Shown: positions 11,556 to 24,000 of the stretch, in pieces
Position numbering within the stretch: position 1 is the first letter of the stretch
Layout: each line of letters starts with the position of its first letter
Assembly: GCA_021292105.1 (NCBI GenBank)
Contig: CM037864.1
Span: forward strand, 48,124,094 to 48,188,093
Reading direction: 5' to 3'
Source: Anadara kagoshimensis
Taxonomy: Eukaryota > Mollusca > Bivalvia > Arcoida > Arcidae
Length of the DNA stretch: 64,000 nt
Made by a program: the position numbers and the translations under genes
The notes under the pieces: generated by a model
Told to the model about the DNA's origin: nothing
Seen by the model: only the letters and a program-made list of their open reading frames with translations
Database searches by the model: none

Positions 11556-11750
11556 CCTAATGGGGTTTGCCACTGTACCATGTGATTCCCAATAATGTTT
11601 GCATGGATCTATTATTTCCATGGGATATGGAATCATATCAGTTCAGGTATATCACAAAAACGATATTTTCCAGGAATTTGCAGCATAAACATTTTCCAAA
11701 ATGTCCCGCACAAACATTAAGGTAAATTAATCACATGATACAGTGACAAA
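11556..11750. mobile_element. MITE family 3, copy 1
   Basis: The left end AATGGGGTTTGCCACTGTAC..CATGTGAT pairs with the right end ATCACATGATACAGTGACAA read in reverse. A second copy with the same ends lies at 49690-49892. About 195 bp, no coding capacity. Confidence 0.55.
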
Positions 11751-12280
11751 TCACTTTCTCATCTTCAACATTATTTCTCATCAGTCATTAATCATCAAAT
11801 CTCATGTTGTTAATTAATTGCCGTAAAAGGTCGTTATTTCATTGTTGGTACTTCATATTAAAGTTGTAAATATTTATTAGAAATTAGTAAATAAATAAAT
11901 CAATAATAAACACTTGTGAAGTGTTTTGACTTAAAGCATATGTGATATAATAAAACACAAAATGTTGTTATTGTGTCTGGACTCAACTGTTCAGTTTGTT
12001 TGTGATTTTCTGACTGGTAAAATGGCTGAATTCCTTATGCTCAGGTTTCTTTGCAACTGCACACATTATTCAATTTGCCTGGTTTAGTTACAGCAGTTTA
12101 CCCTATCTCAACAATCCAGTACTAAAATTTCTAAAAACTGTCTAAAGCTTTACATTTGGGTCCTATAAATTTTCATTTATAGGATACTGAGCTTCCATTC
12201 TATCCTTTTCCACTGCTACCTCCTGTTGTCAAATAACTTGTTTTCAACCGTTTTACTATTTCTGATCTAAACATTATCTA

Positions 12281-12418
12281 GCTTTGGTCTATCTTCATTA
12301 ATGCTTTTGTCTATCTTTATCAATGCTTTGGTCTATCTTCAACAATGCTTTGGTCTATCTTCACCAACAATTTAGTCTATCTTTATCAATGCTTTGGTCT
12401 ATCTTCATCAACCATTTG
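12281..12418. repeat. 22-bp tandem repeat, about six copies
   Basis: TTTGGTCTATCTTCATCAATGC-type units are repeated with small changes. No coding or structural role is seen. Confidence 0.75.
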
Positions 12419-12925
12419 GTTTCTATACTTACTCGTATAAATTAGCTTTTGTTTCTTGCGTAAGTTTATCTTGCTAGGACTTGTGACTAAAAGCCATAAA
12501 ATATAAGTTTACTGTCTTTTCCCCTAGCTCCATGTAGATTGAGCAAGGGTCTTTAAAATCTCTATTTTCCCTGTTGAAGGCCATTTTCGTTTTTCTATCT
12601 GAAAAAAAAGTCTTATGAAATTTCCACAGCCTGCCGTGTGGGAAAAATCACAAATATTATAACTGAACTTTTGAGTTAATTTGTGTATGTTAACTGGATG
12701 TCAACGACTTAGGATGTGCACTATAGATGTTATATATATATATATGATGTGGTAGATGATCGATATCAATACATAGATAATTAAGTGATTTTGTTAATTA
12801 ATGCAATATTGTGTGGTTGTTATCCAACGTTAATAAAATACTCTATCCCTCATTACACGCTTTTGTCATTATCTTTGTTGTTGTTTTAGTTGTCACTCGT
12901 TTTTATTTATTTATTTATTTATTTA

Positions 12926-13088
12926 CAGTCAACCTGCCTATAAAGACCATCCAAGGGAACAAGTAAGAGTGATCTTTATGGACAGGTGGCTCTGATATAG
13001 ATAATGTGCATAATTGGGATACATTTTTACTGGTCTTTAAATGCAGGTTGCCCTTTTATAGAGATGGTCTTTAAGGCAGGTTGGATTG
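12926..13088. mobile_element. MITE family 1, copy 2 (TA-flanked)
   Basis: It begins CAGTCAACCTGCCTATAAAG and ends TTTAAGGCAGGTTGGATTG, with TA at 12924-12925 and 13089-13090. It is 163 bp and inserted at the edge of a TTTA microsatellite (12901-12925); a second TTTA run follows it. Confidence 0.7.
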
Positions 13089-13421
13089 TATCAATTTATT
13101 TATTCATTTATTTATTTATTTTATTTCTGTTGGACTATATGACTTGGGGGAAAATGTTGTACACTTCACTGCAACAAACACAGTGGCACTATCCTGGCTT
13201 TTCTTCTATTGAGCCAATATTTCTTTGCTTTCATTTCTACTTTTTATACACATATTCAAAAAGCTAGACACATTATAATGCATGTTGTCTGTGCAATCAC
13301 GCTTCCAGAGAAAATTGTATTCCAAGCACTTAAAATTAAAAACCCAGAAATAAATTTATTCCCTTGAAAAATATATACAGTTTGATGAGCATAATATCTC
13401 TTGTAATTTATAATTTGGGTC

Positions 13422-13463
<42 letters not shown>

Positions 13464-13960
13464 CTTTCTCAGGAGTTATTCCCCTTTTGGTAAAAAATCT
13501 GTAAAGTTCCCCTACTCTAACTCAGATGATTTAACAGGAAAGGGCAATGAATATTTGAAGTAATGTTGCTAGGACTGAGACCTTGAAGGTGATATAAAAG
13601 TTAAATTAGTTCAGACTGACTTGAGAGTTGTACCAGTATATGAAATAGAGTATAGAATTGGTGAATGTGAGCCTTACAGATTTTTCAACAGGTAGTATGA
13701 ACATTATGGGGTACATGTATTTATAGATGTTTCAGAACAAGGTCACATGTATTTAACATCATGCAATCGGATAATGCTTTTATTTGGGGATTATTTCATG
13801 AAAAAGGAACATTCTAAGTGAGTCTGTTATATTATTAAAGTTCTATTTAAAAAATCGAAGTGCAATTTATGCAGTAGTTTTTCCTATGTATACCGATATA
13901 CACAGGTGTTAATCCAGTACCTGTGCTGTTTATTTAACCATTACTGATCAATAACAGGTG
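13089..13960. other. Gene-free stretch with an AT microsatellite
   Basis: A (AT)n run occupies 13423-13460. Nothing else was recognised. Confidence 0.55.
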
Positions 13961-14165
13961 GCTAAATAATTAGTGCCTATACACAAACAATCATCGCCCG
14001 GGGACTTGGAAATTGGAGTAGTTAAGGATTATTTCACAGAAGACTTCAAAAGGGGGGGGGGGTCAAATCGGGAGATTTCAACCTCCCGCGCGGGAGAAGC
14101 AGTGATAGCGGGAGATTCCAAAATTTCTGTCTTGATATCGGGAGGGTTGGCATGTATGCATAAAC
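13960..14165. repeat. Probable dispersed repeat with a GC-rich palindrome
   Basis: Within AT-rich DNA this segment has a poly-G run (about 14052-14062) and GATCGGGAGATTT-like repeats (TCGGGAGATTTCAAC, GCGGGAGATTCC, ATCGGGAGGG). It also holds a perfect 14-bp palindrome CTCCCGCGCGGGAG at 14083-14096. The open frame 13973-14170 lies within it and shows no domain. The recurrence of CGGGAG suggests a repeat family, but only one copy is visible here. Confidence 0.45.
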
Positions 14166-15707
14166 TTTAGGGTGAAAAAAGCCTTTGTTTGGCATGTTGT
14201 GATCTTAAAAAAGTTACTTTTCATTTCACATTGCTGCTGACTAACATGGTGTTGGGGGAAATTGGACTATAGGGACAACAAACTTGACTTAACAATCGCC
14301 TTCAGTGTTTGCTAGTACAAAGATATAAACATAATACACACCACCAGTCAGGGTCACATCGGGGGTAGCCTAGTGTGATCTGGCTGGCTGGTACTAGCTC
14401 CACAGTGCAAAGATTAAAATGCAATGAATGGTACAAGACTAAGGCTAAATACTTAAAAGTGTCTAATATAGTGAATAACAATAGAAAATACCAAGTATGA
14501 ATTGAGTTATTGAATTATTCCTAAGTTTATACACTTGTACCATAATTATAAATTTGAAAGAAAAAAAAAATGATATATATGTTTCCAAGGTAGGTTTCAG
14601 TTTGAAATAAAATTGAATTTTACAACAAAAAATAAATAATAAATAATTAAAAGAACCATCATTATTCAGTTGTCTATAAACAATAACTGCTGTTGCTAAT
14701 TTAACATGAACTGCTTTTAGTAAGTTTTATTTCTGATATTTACAGTAGTACATGTTTTAAAAATTTAAAATTAAAACAAAATCTAGATTTATAGGCAAAC
14801 AAAATTGACTTGGCCACTTGACCTTAAAACATTACTAGAATCAGTATACATTTATGTAAAGGGAACACAAGCATTTATTTCATCTATGTTATGGGAAACA
14901 TGCTTTGTTTATGGGTTAATGGCAAATCCTAATATTGTATATGAATAATTTTAATGAAAGGTCAAGCAGACAGGTCAGTGTTGCTTGTCTGTAATTACAT
15001 GTACTATATTGCAATGGTTGACCTCAAAAGATGAAATGACCTCAACAACAGCCAACCCAATCATTTCTATAAATGAGCATGGCACATGAACCTCTTCCAT
15101 TAGACAATGGATTTTGAATGTGTTAAAACATAATGAAAAATAAAAAACAAACAAATTTCATCGAGAGAATTTAATGACATTTTAAAGAATAGCTGTTGTA
15201 TTGGCAGAGTTGGATAATATGGGTTAATTTGTACAGATTCTGATATCAGCATTTTTTCACAAATTAAAGTGAAAGGATTCTGTTATGAATCAAAGAAGGG
15301 TTTTTAAAGGAAAACTTAAAAGAAATCGCCACCATATCTTCTTCTCTTCAGCCAACACTTTGCATTATAAAGGATTTGGGTTCATTGATGAATCAAAAAG
15401 AGTTTATAAAGAAAAACATAGAATAAAAATAAAAAGTGTGGCAATAAGTGAGGTGGCAAAATTTTGAGGGAATTTACTGTAAATTAATTGATAGAACGAA
15501 AAAATCTTTAAAACATTTAACAATTTCAGAAATCATAGAAAATGACTGACTAATGTATGGGTGACAGATTCGTTGTCAAACACATCACAAAAGAGAGAAA
15601 CTGAATTATTGCTCTTATTATTTTTGTTTGCTAATTCAACAAATCCAGCAACAAAGATGTTATGTTATAGTTATAGCAATTGTTGTCACTATTGCAGTGA
15701 CATAAGA
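14166..15707. other. Gene-free stretch
   Basis: AT-rich, no exon recognised. At 15284-15440 two diverged copies of a ATGAATCAAARAGRGTTTWTAAAG block lie about 100 bp apart and produce a short open frame. Confidence 0.5.
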
Positions 15708-16047
15708 GTTGAGTTGAGTAATGGTGTTTAATGTCCCAGTCAAGAATATATATTACTTATATCGAGACATCACCAGCTATAGGCAAAGGTGCAGGAATTT
15801 TGTCTGTACATTGCGCTGATGGCACAATACAGCAGGGTTCTTTATTGTATCAAGTCTACCAAGACATGGGACTTCGTTTATTTAAAGTTCCCATCTGAGA
15901 GAACCATGACTTTCATTTCTTAATGCTGAGTGCTTGGCGAAAGAACAGTCACTACCCACTTTTAAGTCTTGGGTCAGACCGGGCCGGGTTTAAACCCATG
16001 ACCTACCATTTACAGAGTGAGCACTTTACCAACTAAGCTACCACAGT
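15708..16047 (-). mobile_element. tRNA-derived SINE family 1, copy 1
   Basis: On the - strand the element starts with a tRNA-like head: GTAGCTTAGTTGGTAAAGTG (box A-like) and GGGTTTAAACCC (box B-like) near 15980-16040. It ends with a body that reads GTTGAGTTGAGTAATGG...TTTCACTTATAT-type sequence on the + strand. Related copies lie at 18494, 24044 (+), 43108 and 45949. The tRNA-like part does not fold into an intact tRNA, so it is not a tRNA gene. Confidence 0.75.
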
Positions 16048-16617
16048 GGTGCAGTGGTATAAGAGGTGGATTGTTTTAGACTGGCTCTTTAGTTGCACAG
16101 CACCAAGTATCAATCCCTAAAATCATAGGAAAATACTAACAAATTCTAAAAATCTGCAATAAAGAGCTTAGGTCTATGGAAAGATTAGGGAATAGGTATA
16201 TCGCAAGACCAGGTACAACTAGTAAGGGAATTTCACTTGCTCAATACAGTACATAATGCAAAATGGAAGGATCCAGGTAAAACACCTTAATTTTGTTAAA
16301 TTATTGAAATAAGACTTCCAGTATTGTATCTGTATAGTTGACACAGTTAACAACTGCTTTGTAAAATTATAATTGTCATTGATGAAATAGAATGGTTTAG
16401 TTTGGTGTTTTTAACACTAGTAAATTTTTCACCATTATTTTTTGGAATTTTGAGCTTAAAAGTGTGAATTATCAGATACTTTTTGAACTTTACATTTATG
16501 ATTGGAAGAAGTTTTACAGATTTAATGGGTGGGGAACTATAAAAAAAACAGAATGTACTTTCATCTTCAGTCAACATATAAAAAAACATTTAGAATAGTA
16601 AATTTCATATATGTCAG

Positions 16618-17660
16618 TAGGTAAAATCAGTATTGGTAGTGTTAATTGTCGTGGATTGTCATCAAATTTGATAAAAAGATGAGATATTTTTGAAAGATAT
16701 AGAAAGAAGTATGATTTAACTTTTATTATCAATAATCATTGTAGTAAAGAGAAAGAGAATATTTGGAAAATGAGTGGGGTACAAAGCTATATTTAGCTCT
16801 TTCGCCAGCAACAGCAGAGGAGTCATCATACTTTTTAAAAATTTGTTTGAGTATAAACTCCATAAGGAGATTATTGATCCCAATGGGAATTATATCATCT
16901 TGGATATTTCTCTACAGGGAAACAGGCTAACATTAGCAGCAATTTACGGCCCAAATAATGATTGTCCTGTTTCTTTGAATCATTACAACGTGAAATAGAT
17001 GTAATTGGTAATACGTCCGTAATAATTGGATGTGATATTAATGTCCCATTAAACTATAATATTGACACTAAAAATTACAACAAAAAACAATAACCCTAAA
17101 TCTCAGTCCCAAATTCATAAAATGATGTCCGATTTGGACTTAGTAAACACTTGGAGAGAGTTACATCCTGAATTACTAAGGTACCATACCGTTGGCATGG
17201 TTCTAATAAAAAATGAGAGTCGTCTAGATTACTTTCTAATTTACATACATTTGTTACAAAATGTGACATTGATTTAAAATATAAATCGGATTATTCTCCA
17301 GTAAGTCTCACCTTTTAGAAAGGGCTATGATAAAGAACTTTTTGTCATAACACAAAGGCAAGGAGTCATAACAAGGGAAACCAAAACATTTTCTAAAAAA
17401 CTTAGTGCCCTATATCTTTGTTAAATGTAGACTATAAAATTGCATCACCTGTAATTTCTTAATGAATAAAAACAGTCCTAGGTGACCTTATATCAGAATG
17501 ACAAGTTGGTTTTATGAAAGGGAGATTTATTGGAGAATGTAACTGATTAGTTATGGATCTTATTGACAAAACAGAGAAAGCCGGTGTTCCGGGGATTTTA
17601 CTTCTTTTAGATTTTATTACGTCAAAATACAATATTGTCTTGTACCGTAATAATATTTAA
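16618..17660 (+). pseudogene. Decayed non-LTR retrotransposon (LINE) fragment
   Basis: Broken reading frames on the + strand keep hallmarks of a LINE second open frame. There is an endonuclease-like start (SVNCRGLSS near 16640). The segment 16774-16998 contains SRGVIILFK and LTLAAIYGPNND, motifs of the exonuclease-endonuclease-phosphatase fold. A GCDINVP-like segment follows near 17030, then reverse-transcriptase remnants near 17410-17620 (FMKGRFIGE-like and GILLLLDF-like). Stops and frameshifts are frequent and most of the reverse transcriptase is deleted, so it cannot be active. Which LINE clade it belongs to cannot be told from these scraps. Confidence 0.7.
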
Positions 17661-17929
17661 ACAATTTTCTTTAGAAAAATTTCTTTTGATTTGCATTCTT
17701 GGTGTATGAAAAGACCATGCACAAGTGTGAGACTGAGAATTCATGCATCAACTGAATGAAAGTAAAAAAAAAAAATAAAAAACATATCTGACAGTAAGAA
17801 AGTGTGTGTCTGAATCATACTCTGTGTTACAGAATACTTCTCATTTTGTAGAATTGTTTTCAGTGATGTATGTAAATTCGGTTATATCCCCACAATGAAG
17901 TTATGAATGGGATAATTTATTGTTTGTTA

Positions 17930-18326
17930 TAACAGTCAGTCAGAGCGTCAGTATGCAAGACTTTCTTGTCCTGACTCCCTATCCTCTACATTTTATAAAG
18001 ATTTTAATGACACTCGGTACAAATGTAAACCAGCCTAAGAAAATATGTCATGAGACATTTTTCATTATGTAGGTTGAAGGTCAAGGTCACCAGATCAAAA
18101 CTTAGAATTTTACAGTGCAATAACCATGCCATCTTCTATATTTAGAATAGTATTCAATGAAACTTTTTACAAATGTAAACCAGTATAATAGGGTGTGTTA
18201 TGAATCATATCTATTATGTACCTGTAATTTGAAGGTCAAGGTCATGGAGTAAAATCAAGTTATGTTTGCATATGAAGAGAGCGTGAAGTACATGTATGGA
18301 AGCTCACTTATTTTTCCTCTTGTTTA
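17930..18326 (+). mobile_element. Old relative of the satellite-core elements
   Basis: Two diverged units of roughly 145-175 bp contain GAAGGTCAAGGTCA (18076 and 18231 regions) and AAACTTTTTACAAATGTAAACC. They are followed by an AGCTCACTTA...CCTCTTGTTT remnant ending at about 18326. The combination resembles the AAGGTCA units and tail of elements A-D but is much more diverged. Confidence 0.5.
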
Positions 18327-18493
18327 ATTAGTCATCCAGATATCTCTTTTTAATTTTCATGTATTTTTACATGTTTTTATAAACACATTTCAAAAAAAAT
18401 TAATATCCTATTATCATGATTCATGTCTTCTCACCAAGAAAGCGTGAGACCTATTACAGACCTGTCCAAAGTTTAATACTAAGCTAACGAGTA

Positions 18494-18668
18494 GAGTTGA
18501 GTTGAGTAATGGCGTTTAACATCCCAGTCAAGAATATTTCACTTATATCGAGACGTTGCTAAAGGTGAAGGTGCAGAAATTTTGCCTTTGTGTTGCGCTG
18601 ATGGTATTATACAGCAGGGTTCTTTATTGTGCAAAGCCCACCGTGACACATGACCTCTTTAATTATTG
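18494..18668 (-). mobile_element. SINE family 1, copy 2 (lacks tRNA head)
   Basis: It matches the body of the 15.7-kb SINE (GAGTTGAGTAATGG, CACTTATATCGAGACG, TGTGTTGCGCTGATG, CAGCAGGGTTCTTTATTGTG). The tRNA-like part is absent, so it is truncated. Confidence 0.65.
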
Positions 18669-20323
18669 GTGCAGATTTGGCAACTCATCTTGATGTCTCG
18701 TTATCTATATCATAATCCATTCTCAAAAGCTGCTATATGTTGACCGTTTGCACTCACTATACCGGTTTATATCTACGATATACCACTATCAAGCCTTGAC
18801 TCCTAGCTGTTAGCTCAGTCTTAAACTTTTGGTAGGTCTGTTCTAAAACAATCATACTATTGGCGTGTCTTAGTGAACATTGGTGCCATCTTTATAGTCA
18901 TTTTTATGTGACAGTAAAGTGAAATTTGATACACAGATATATAATAGACCATCCAACAGACATTGCTACAGAAAATAGATACATACACAGGATATATACC
19001 AGTATGAATATTCAGCAGTACTTTTCAGTCCAGACCTGCAATCTGTGAATTTCGGTTATTAGGCCATGACCGAGCTTGTTCCCAATACATGAACTTTATG
19101 CAGTGAAGCAAACTGCTGTCAGTTAAATTGTTGACAGAAGGATATTTTAAGCCAAGGCTTATCAATACCCTCAAATAGAGTTATGACCATCATCACGAAA
19201 TTGTTGATAAGTATGATGTCTCTGTATCCAAAATTATCTTGGATATATATGTATTTGATTCCCCATAGCTCTATGTTCCTTTCATTCTCAATTTTGAACA
19301 TGCACAATTGCTGGTGGGTATTGGGTATAGCTAGCTAGACATGAGATGCTTACCCTTCTAGAGCACCCAGCCTAACTTCTCTGGTGAGGTGATTTGTCAC
19401 TTTTAAAGTTTTTACTTTGTTGTTAGGATTGTGATTTGAACATGGATTGGTATGTTTGTGTTTGGTCATTATATTAATCATAAGGTTATTCAACTAACTG
19501 TATAACAACAGTAGAATATATGTTTTTAACTTTGTTTTAAGAGGAAAAAATTTACATTGTTTTTGAGGTAAGTACAATCAAAATCATTATCTTCATTTAA
19601 TTAATACAGTATATCCATTTTCAGTTTGGCTAGCTTCTTAAAAAAAATTCTGAAAATCAAGGCTCGAATTAATCACCGGTCCACTCATCCAAACAAGTGA
19701 AAAATGCTTGTTTAAATATGTCATTTTTCACAGTGCCACTTTGATTTTCTCTTTACTATAAATAGAGACTTAAGTTAAATTATATATTGGACAAATATTT
19801 TATAGATAATCACATCAAAAATGAATACACCACAATTTGCACCTTATAAAATATATATTTTACATGCTCTTTATCCTGATGAAGGCCACCCCAGGCTAAA
19901 TATTTGACCAGATCCACTACATTTTGAACAAATTGACTGCTAGGATCTAGTTGTTTTAGTGTTTGTCATTGTCTTCAACTGTTTTTAACACCGCAAACAC
20001 CAGCATCCACTGGATCCATCTGACACAGGAGAACCATCAAACAACAATAAGACACTGGAAAATTCACTTGACATTCAGCAATTTTAGTCATCATACAACT
20101 TGCATAATATTTTTTATAATTATAGTGACCAAATATTTGCTTATAATACAAGAATGTACATGGCAATTTAAATTTAATCTGAGTCTCTAAATAAAGTAAA
20201 AAATTTAATTTTGCACTGTGACAAGTTAATGAAAAAAAAATCCACCTCTCCCAACAAGATTTTTTATTTTTCTTAGGAGTGGAAAAATGGGTATTCTAAC
20301 ATGACCTGCGTTTTCCTTTATAG
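18669..20323. other. Gene-free stretch upstream of the STAC exons
   Basis: No C1-domain (Cys/His-rich) exon could be recognised here. A short open tail near 20010-20090 (SDTGEPSNNNKTLENS, then stop) has a poor acceptor and was not called. Confidence 0.45.
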
Positions 20324-20347
20324 GAAACATGAAGAGAGCCAGCCGTG
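20324..20347 (+). CDS. Candidate 24-nt micro-exon of the STAC gene
   Basis: The acceptor TTTTCCTTTATAG ends at 20323 and a GT (GTATAAC) follows at 20348. The 24 nt between would carry two bases completing a codon, NMKRASR, and one leftover base. That is exactly the phase needed by the next STAC exon at 20918, whose first two bases complete a codon. Read without the donor, the same acceptor opens a different frame ending in TAA at 20397-20399. The call rests on phase compatibility and on the basic/Ser composition matching the next exon; the donor is weak. Confidence 0.3.
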
Positions 20348-20917
20348 GTATAACAAACCCTACCTAACAAACGATATACCCAAAGCTGTTCCGTTTTAAT
20401 GATGTACTCCCTTGCTTATCATATGACGTCATGCTATGTGGCGAACAATGATTGTGACATAATTTTCATTCATAACATCATTTATTTCATTGGAGATAAT
20501 CTCAACAGCCAAATTGTTTTAATGGACCTTTTTGCAAATAGTAAAATGTGGTCCCAAAGAAAGAGTTTGCAACGTTTATTTCATTATTTTTTATTTAAGT
20601 CATGTTAGAATTGAAATGATCAATATTTACTCGTGGTATATTGTCGAGTAATACATGGGCCGTCGTGAACATGCGTGGATAAATGTTGATTATTTCTTAA
20701 TTCTAATTTCTGCATCACTGCATTATGCAAAAGTTGCCTGTGAAAAAAAGATGATTTACTCAGTACATGGTAAATAATTGTTTTATTGAGTATACAGGTT
20801 AAACAATTTAGCTTTTTCTTTGTATTAATTGTTATACAACATATATATTTACAATCTTTAATAAAAACTGTATGAAAATTAAAAAAATTATTAGAGAATT
20901 TATTTTTATTTTCATAG

Positions 20918-21067
20918 TCAGCCAAAGTCCCAAAGCTCGACGTAAAAAGTTAAATGCCAGAATGAAAAGTTTTTCTTTGGACACACCAGATCCTCCGAAA
21001 CATTTACTAGGAATTGACGAAACAACGAAGAAGAAAAGTAGTTCCTTCACAAATACATGTTTTGGAG
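20918..21067 (+). CDS. stac: STAC linker exon
   Basis: Acceptor TTTTTATTTTCATAG, donor GGAG/GTAAAG. It encodes the basic/Ser segment SQSPKARRKKLNARMKSFSL followed by DTPDPPKHLLGIDETTKKKS, a linker with several possible kinase sites (RMKSFS). The first two bases complete a codon from the previous exon; the last base is shared with exon 26636 (Gly). Confidence 0.8.
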
Positions 21068-24000
21068 GTAAAGTTTTAGATATTATGACATGTACTAATT
21101 TCCTGGATTTCTGTGTCACTGATTTAGTTTCAATTGAATTAAGAATTTTAAGAATTTACCACCACAAGGGGAACACACATTACAAAGGCAATGGATTCTG
21201 TAGGACACTTTAGGGAGACTATCAGTATGAAGAACATAAAAAACAACACAAACCAAATGAAATAAGAAATAGAAATACATATGCTTATATATGAGGAACA
21301 TTTTTTATAAACTGATTCCCAATTCTGAATGTTTGATAAAAATATTTCCAGTGGTTTGGTAAAAGTAATTTTTAGAACCATAACCATTTCATTTATTAGA
21401 GTTTGTGGGTATACTGCCAGTTGATAAACCCTGACATTTGTGCAGAACAATTTTTCCATCAGAAGGGAATAAAATCTGTTCACAATTTCTGATCAGTTGC
21501 TATAAACTATAGTTATAAATGGGCTTCATTGACTTTATAGTTTAAAGCACCAAGTCACTTTTACGAATCACCAGTACCTCTTACTCATCTATGTTTTAAT
21601 TCAAGTTTCATAGATACTAGGGTGATACTGTTCCTCAGTTTGCTTGTCAAAGGTCTTTAGCTCTCTCTTGGTACTGAGACTCTTCCTCAGTTTACTTGTC
21701 AAAGGTCTTTAGCTCTCTCTTGGTACTGAGACTGTTCCTCAGTTTACTTGTCAAAGGTCTTTAGCTCTCTCTTGGTACTGAGACTCTTCCACAGTTTGCT
21801 TGTCAAAGGTCTTTAGCTCTCTCTTGGTACTGAGACTCTTCCACAGTTTGCTTGTCAAAGGTCTTTAGCTCTCTCTTGGTACTGATACTGTTCCACAGTT
21901 TGCTTGTCAAAGGTCTTTAGCTCTCTCTTGGTACTGATACTGTTCCACAGTTTGCTTGTCAAAGGTCTTTAGCTCTCTCTTGGTACTGAGACTGTTCCTC
22001 AGTTTGCTCGTCAAAGGTCTTTAGCTCTCTCTTGGTACTGATACTGTTCCACAGTTTGTTTGTCAAAGGTCTTTAGCTCTCTCTTGGTACTGATACTGTT
22101 CCACAGTTTGCTTGTCAAAGGTCTTTAGCTCTCTCTTGGTACTGATACTGTTCCTAAGTTTGCTTGTCAAATGTTCCTCAGTTTGCTTGTCAAAGGTCTT
22201 TAGCTCTCTCTTGGTACTGATACTGTTCCTCAGTTTGCTTGTCAAATGTTCCTCAGTTTGCTTGTCAAAGGTCTTTAGCTCTCTCTTGGTACTGAGACTG
22301 TTCCTCAGTTTGCTTGTCAAAGGTCTTTAGTTCTCTCTTGGTACTGATACTGTTCCACAGTTTGCTTGTCAAAGGTCTTTAGCTCTCTCTTGGTACTGAT
22401 ACTGTTCCTCAGTTTGCTCATCAAAGGTCTTTAGCTCTCTCTTGGTACTGATACTGTTCCACAGTTTGCTTGTCAAAGGTCTTTAGCTCTCTCTTGGTAC
22501 TGATACTGTTCCACAGTTTGCTTGTCAAAGGTCTTTAGCTCTCTCTTGGTACTGATACTGTTCCTCAGTTTGCTTGTCAAATGTTCCTCAGTTTGCTTGT
22601 CAAAGGTCTTTAGCTCTCTCTTGGTACTGATACTGTTCCTCAGTTTGCTTGTCAAATGTTCCTCAGTTTGCTTGTCAAAGGTCTTTAGCTCTCTCTTGGT
22701 ACTGATACTGTTCCTCAGATTGCTTGTCAAAGGTCTTTAGCTCTCTCTTGGTACTGAGACTGTTCCTCAATTTGCTTGTCAAAGGTCTTTAGCTCTCTCT
22801 TGGTACTGATACTGTTCCTCAGTTTGCTTGTCAAAGGTCTTTAGCTCTCTCTTGGTACTGATACTGTTCCTCAGTTTGCTTGTCAAAGGTCTTTAGCTCT
22901 CTCTTGGTACTGATACTGTTCCTCAGTTTGCTTGTCAAAGGTCTTTAGCTCTCTCTTGGTACTGAGACTGTTCCTCAATTTGCTTGTCAAAGGTCTTTAG
23001 CTCTCTCTTGGTACTGATACTGTTCCTCAGTTTGCTTGTCAAATGTTCCTCAGTTTGCTTGTCAAAGGTCTTTAGCTCTCTCTTGGTACTGATACTGTTC
23101 CTCAGTTTGCTTGTCAAAGGTCTTTAGCTCTCTCTTGGTACTGATACTGTTCCACAGTTTGCTTGTCAAAGGTCTTTAGCTCTCTCTTGGTACTGATACT
23201 GTTCCTCAGTTTGCTTGTCAAAGGTCTTTAGCTCTCTCTTGGTACTGAGACTGTTCCTCAATTTGCTTGTCAAAGGTCTTTAGCTCTCTCTCTTAATACT
23301 CTGGTTCCTACTACAATCCTTAAACTGACTGTCTTGATAACACACTCTTGATTAACTGTGTTTCCATAAATTGAGTGCACATGGTTTTTATTATTTATTT
23401 CTTTTAATTGAAAATGTTTCCATTAAACTATCAATAAAATGCATTTAAAATGCACTGACCTAACCAAAATATATTTTTAATTAAAAACATAATGTTCAGT
23501 TCTCCTGTACATAGAGAAATTTTGCGAAAATTTTGGAAATTTGATCAAGTTTATGCACCAATTGGACCTCATCCGAAGTTACATCAAGGCATTTAGGGTC
23601 AGGTAGGTCATTGTTGTTAGGGTTTTTTCGTGGTATGATCATCATGAATATTCCAATTATGACATAGCGTTTATAGTTGTTCCAAGTAAGAAGGTACAGA
23701 AGGGATAATTTTGACATTGTCATATTTGTTGTTTTGTTCAAACGTTCAAAACTTGCTCTATGTACAGAATTAAGTTCACTTTTTCATGAGTGAAAAATAT
23801 TTTTTCCTGTTAGGTCAGTATATTTTGTATTAAGCTTTGACAATTTTTTTGTGACTTTGTTGGAAAATACAACATTATTTTTGTATTTTCCATGTGCACT
23901 GAATTTGTGGAAATACAGTAGTTGTTTCCATATTCCACTCCACTTACAGTTAACTCCATTTCATCTCTAACATTTCACCTAAAACATAAATATTGTTATA

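Noticed and set aside
16774..17277. Functional endonuclease genes
   Set aside because: The two frames are pieces of one decayed LINE with stops and frameshifts between them.
19963..20166. Possible coding exon (SDTGEPSNNNKTLENS)
   Set aside because: The acceptor is poor, there is no usable donor before a stop, and it does not join the STAC frame.
20324..20399. Terminal exon reading ...WYNKPYLTNDIPKAVPF then stop
   Set aside because: Its entry phase does not match that of the neighbouring STAC exon, and no upstream exon of the right phase was found. Kept only as an alternative in a finding.
22063..23117. Lys/Glu-rich repeated frame on - (RELKTFDKQTEEHLTSKLRN) resembling a coiled coil
   Set aside because: Exists only where the 26-bp insertions make the period 78 bp; elsewhere the 52-bp period breaks the frame. 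It lies inside a STAC intron.
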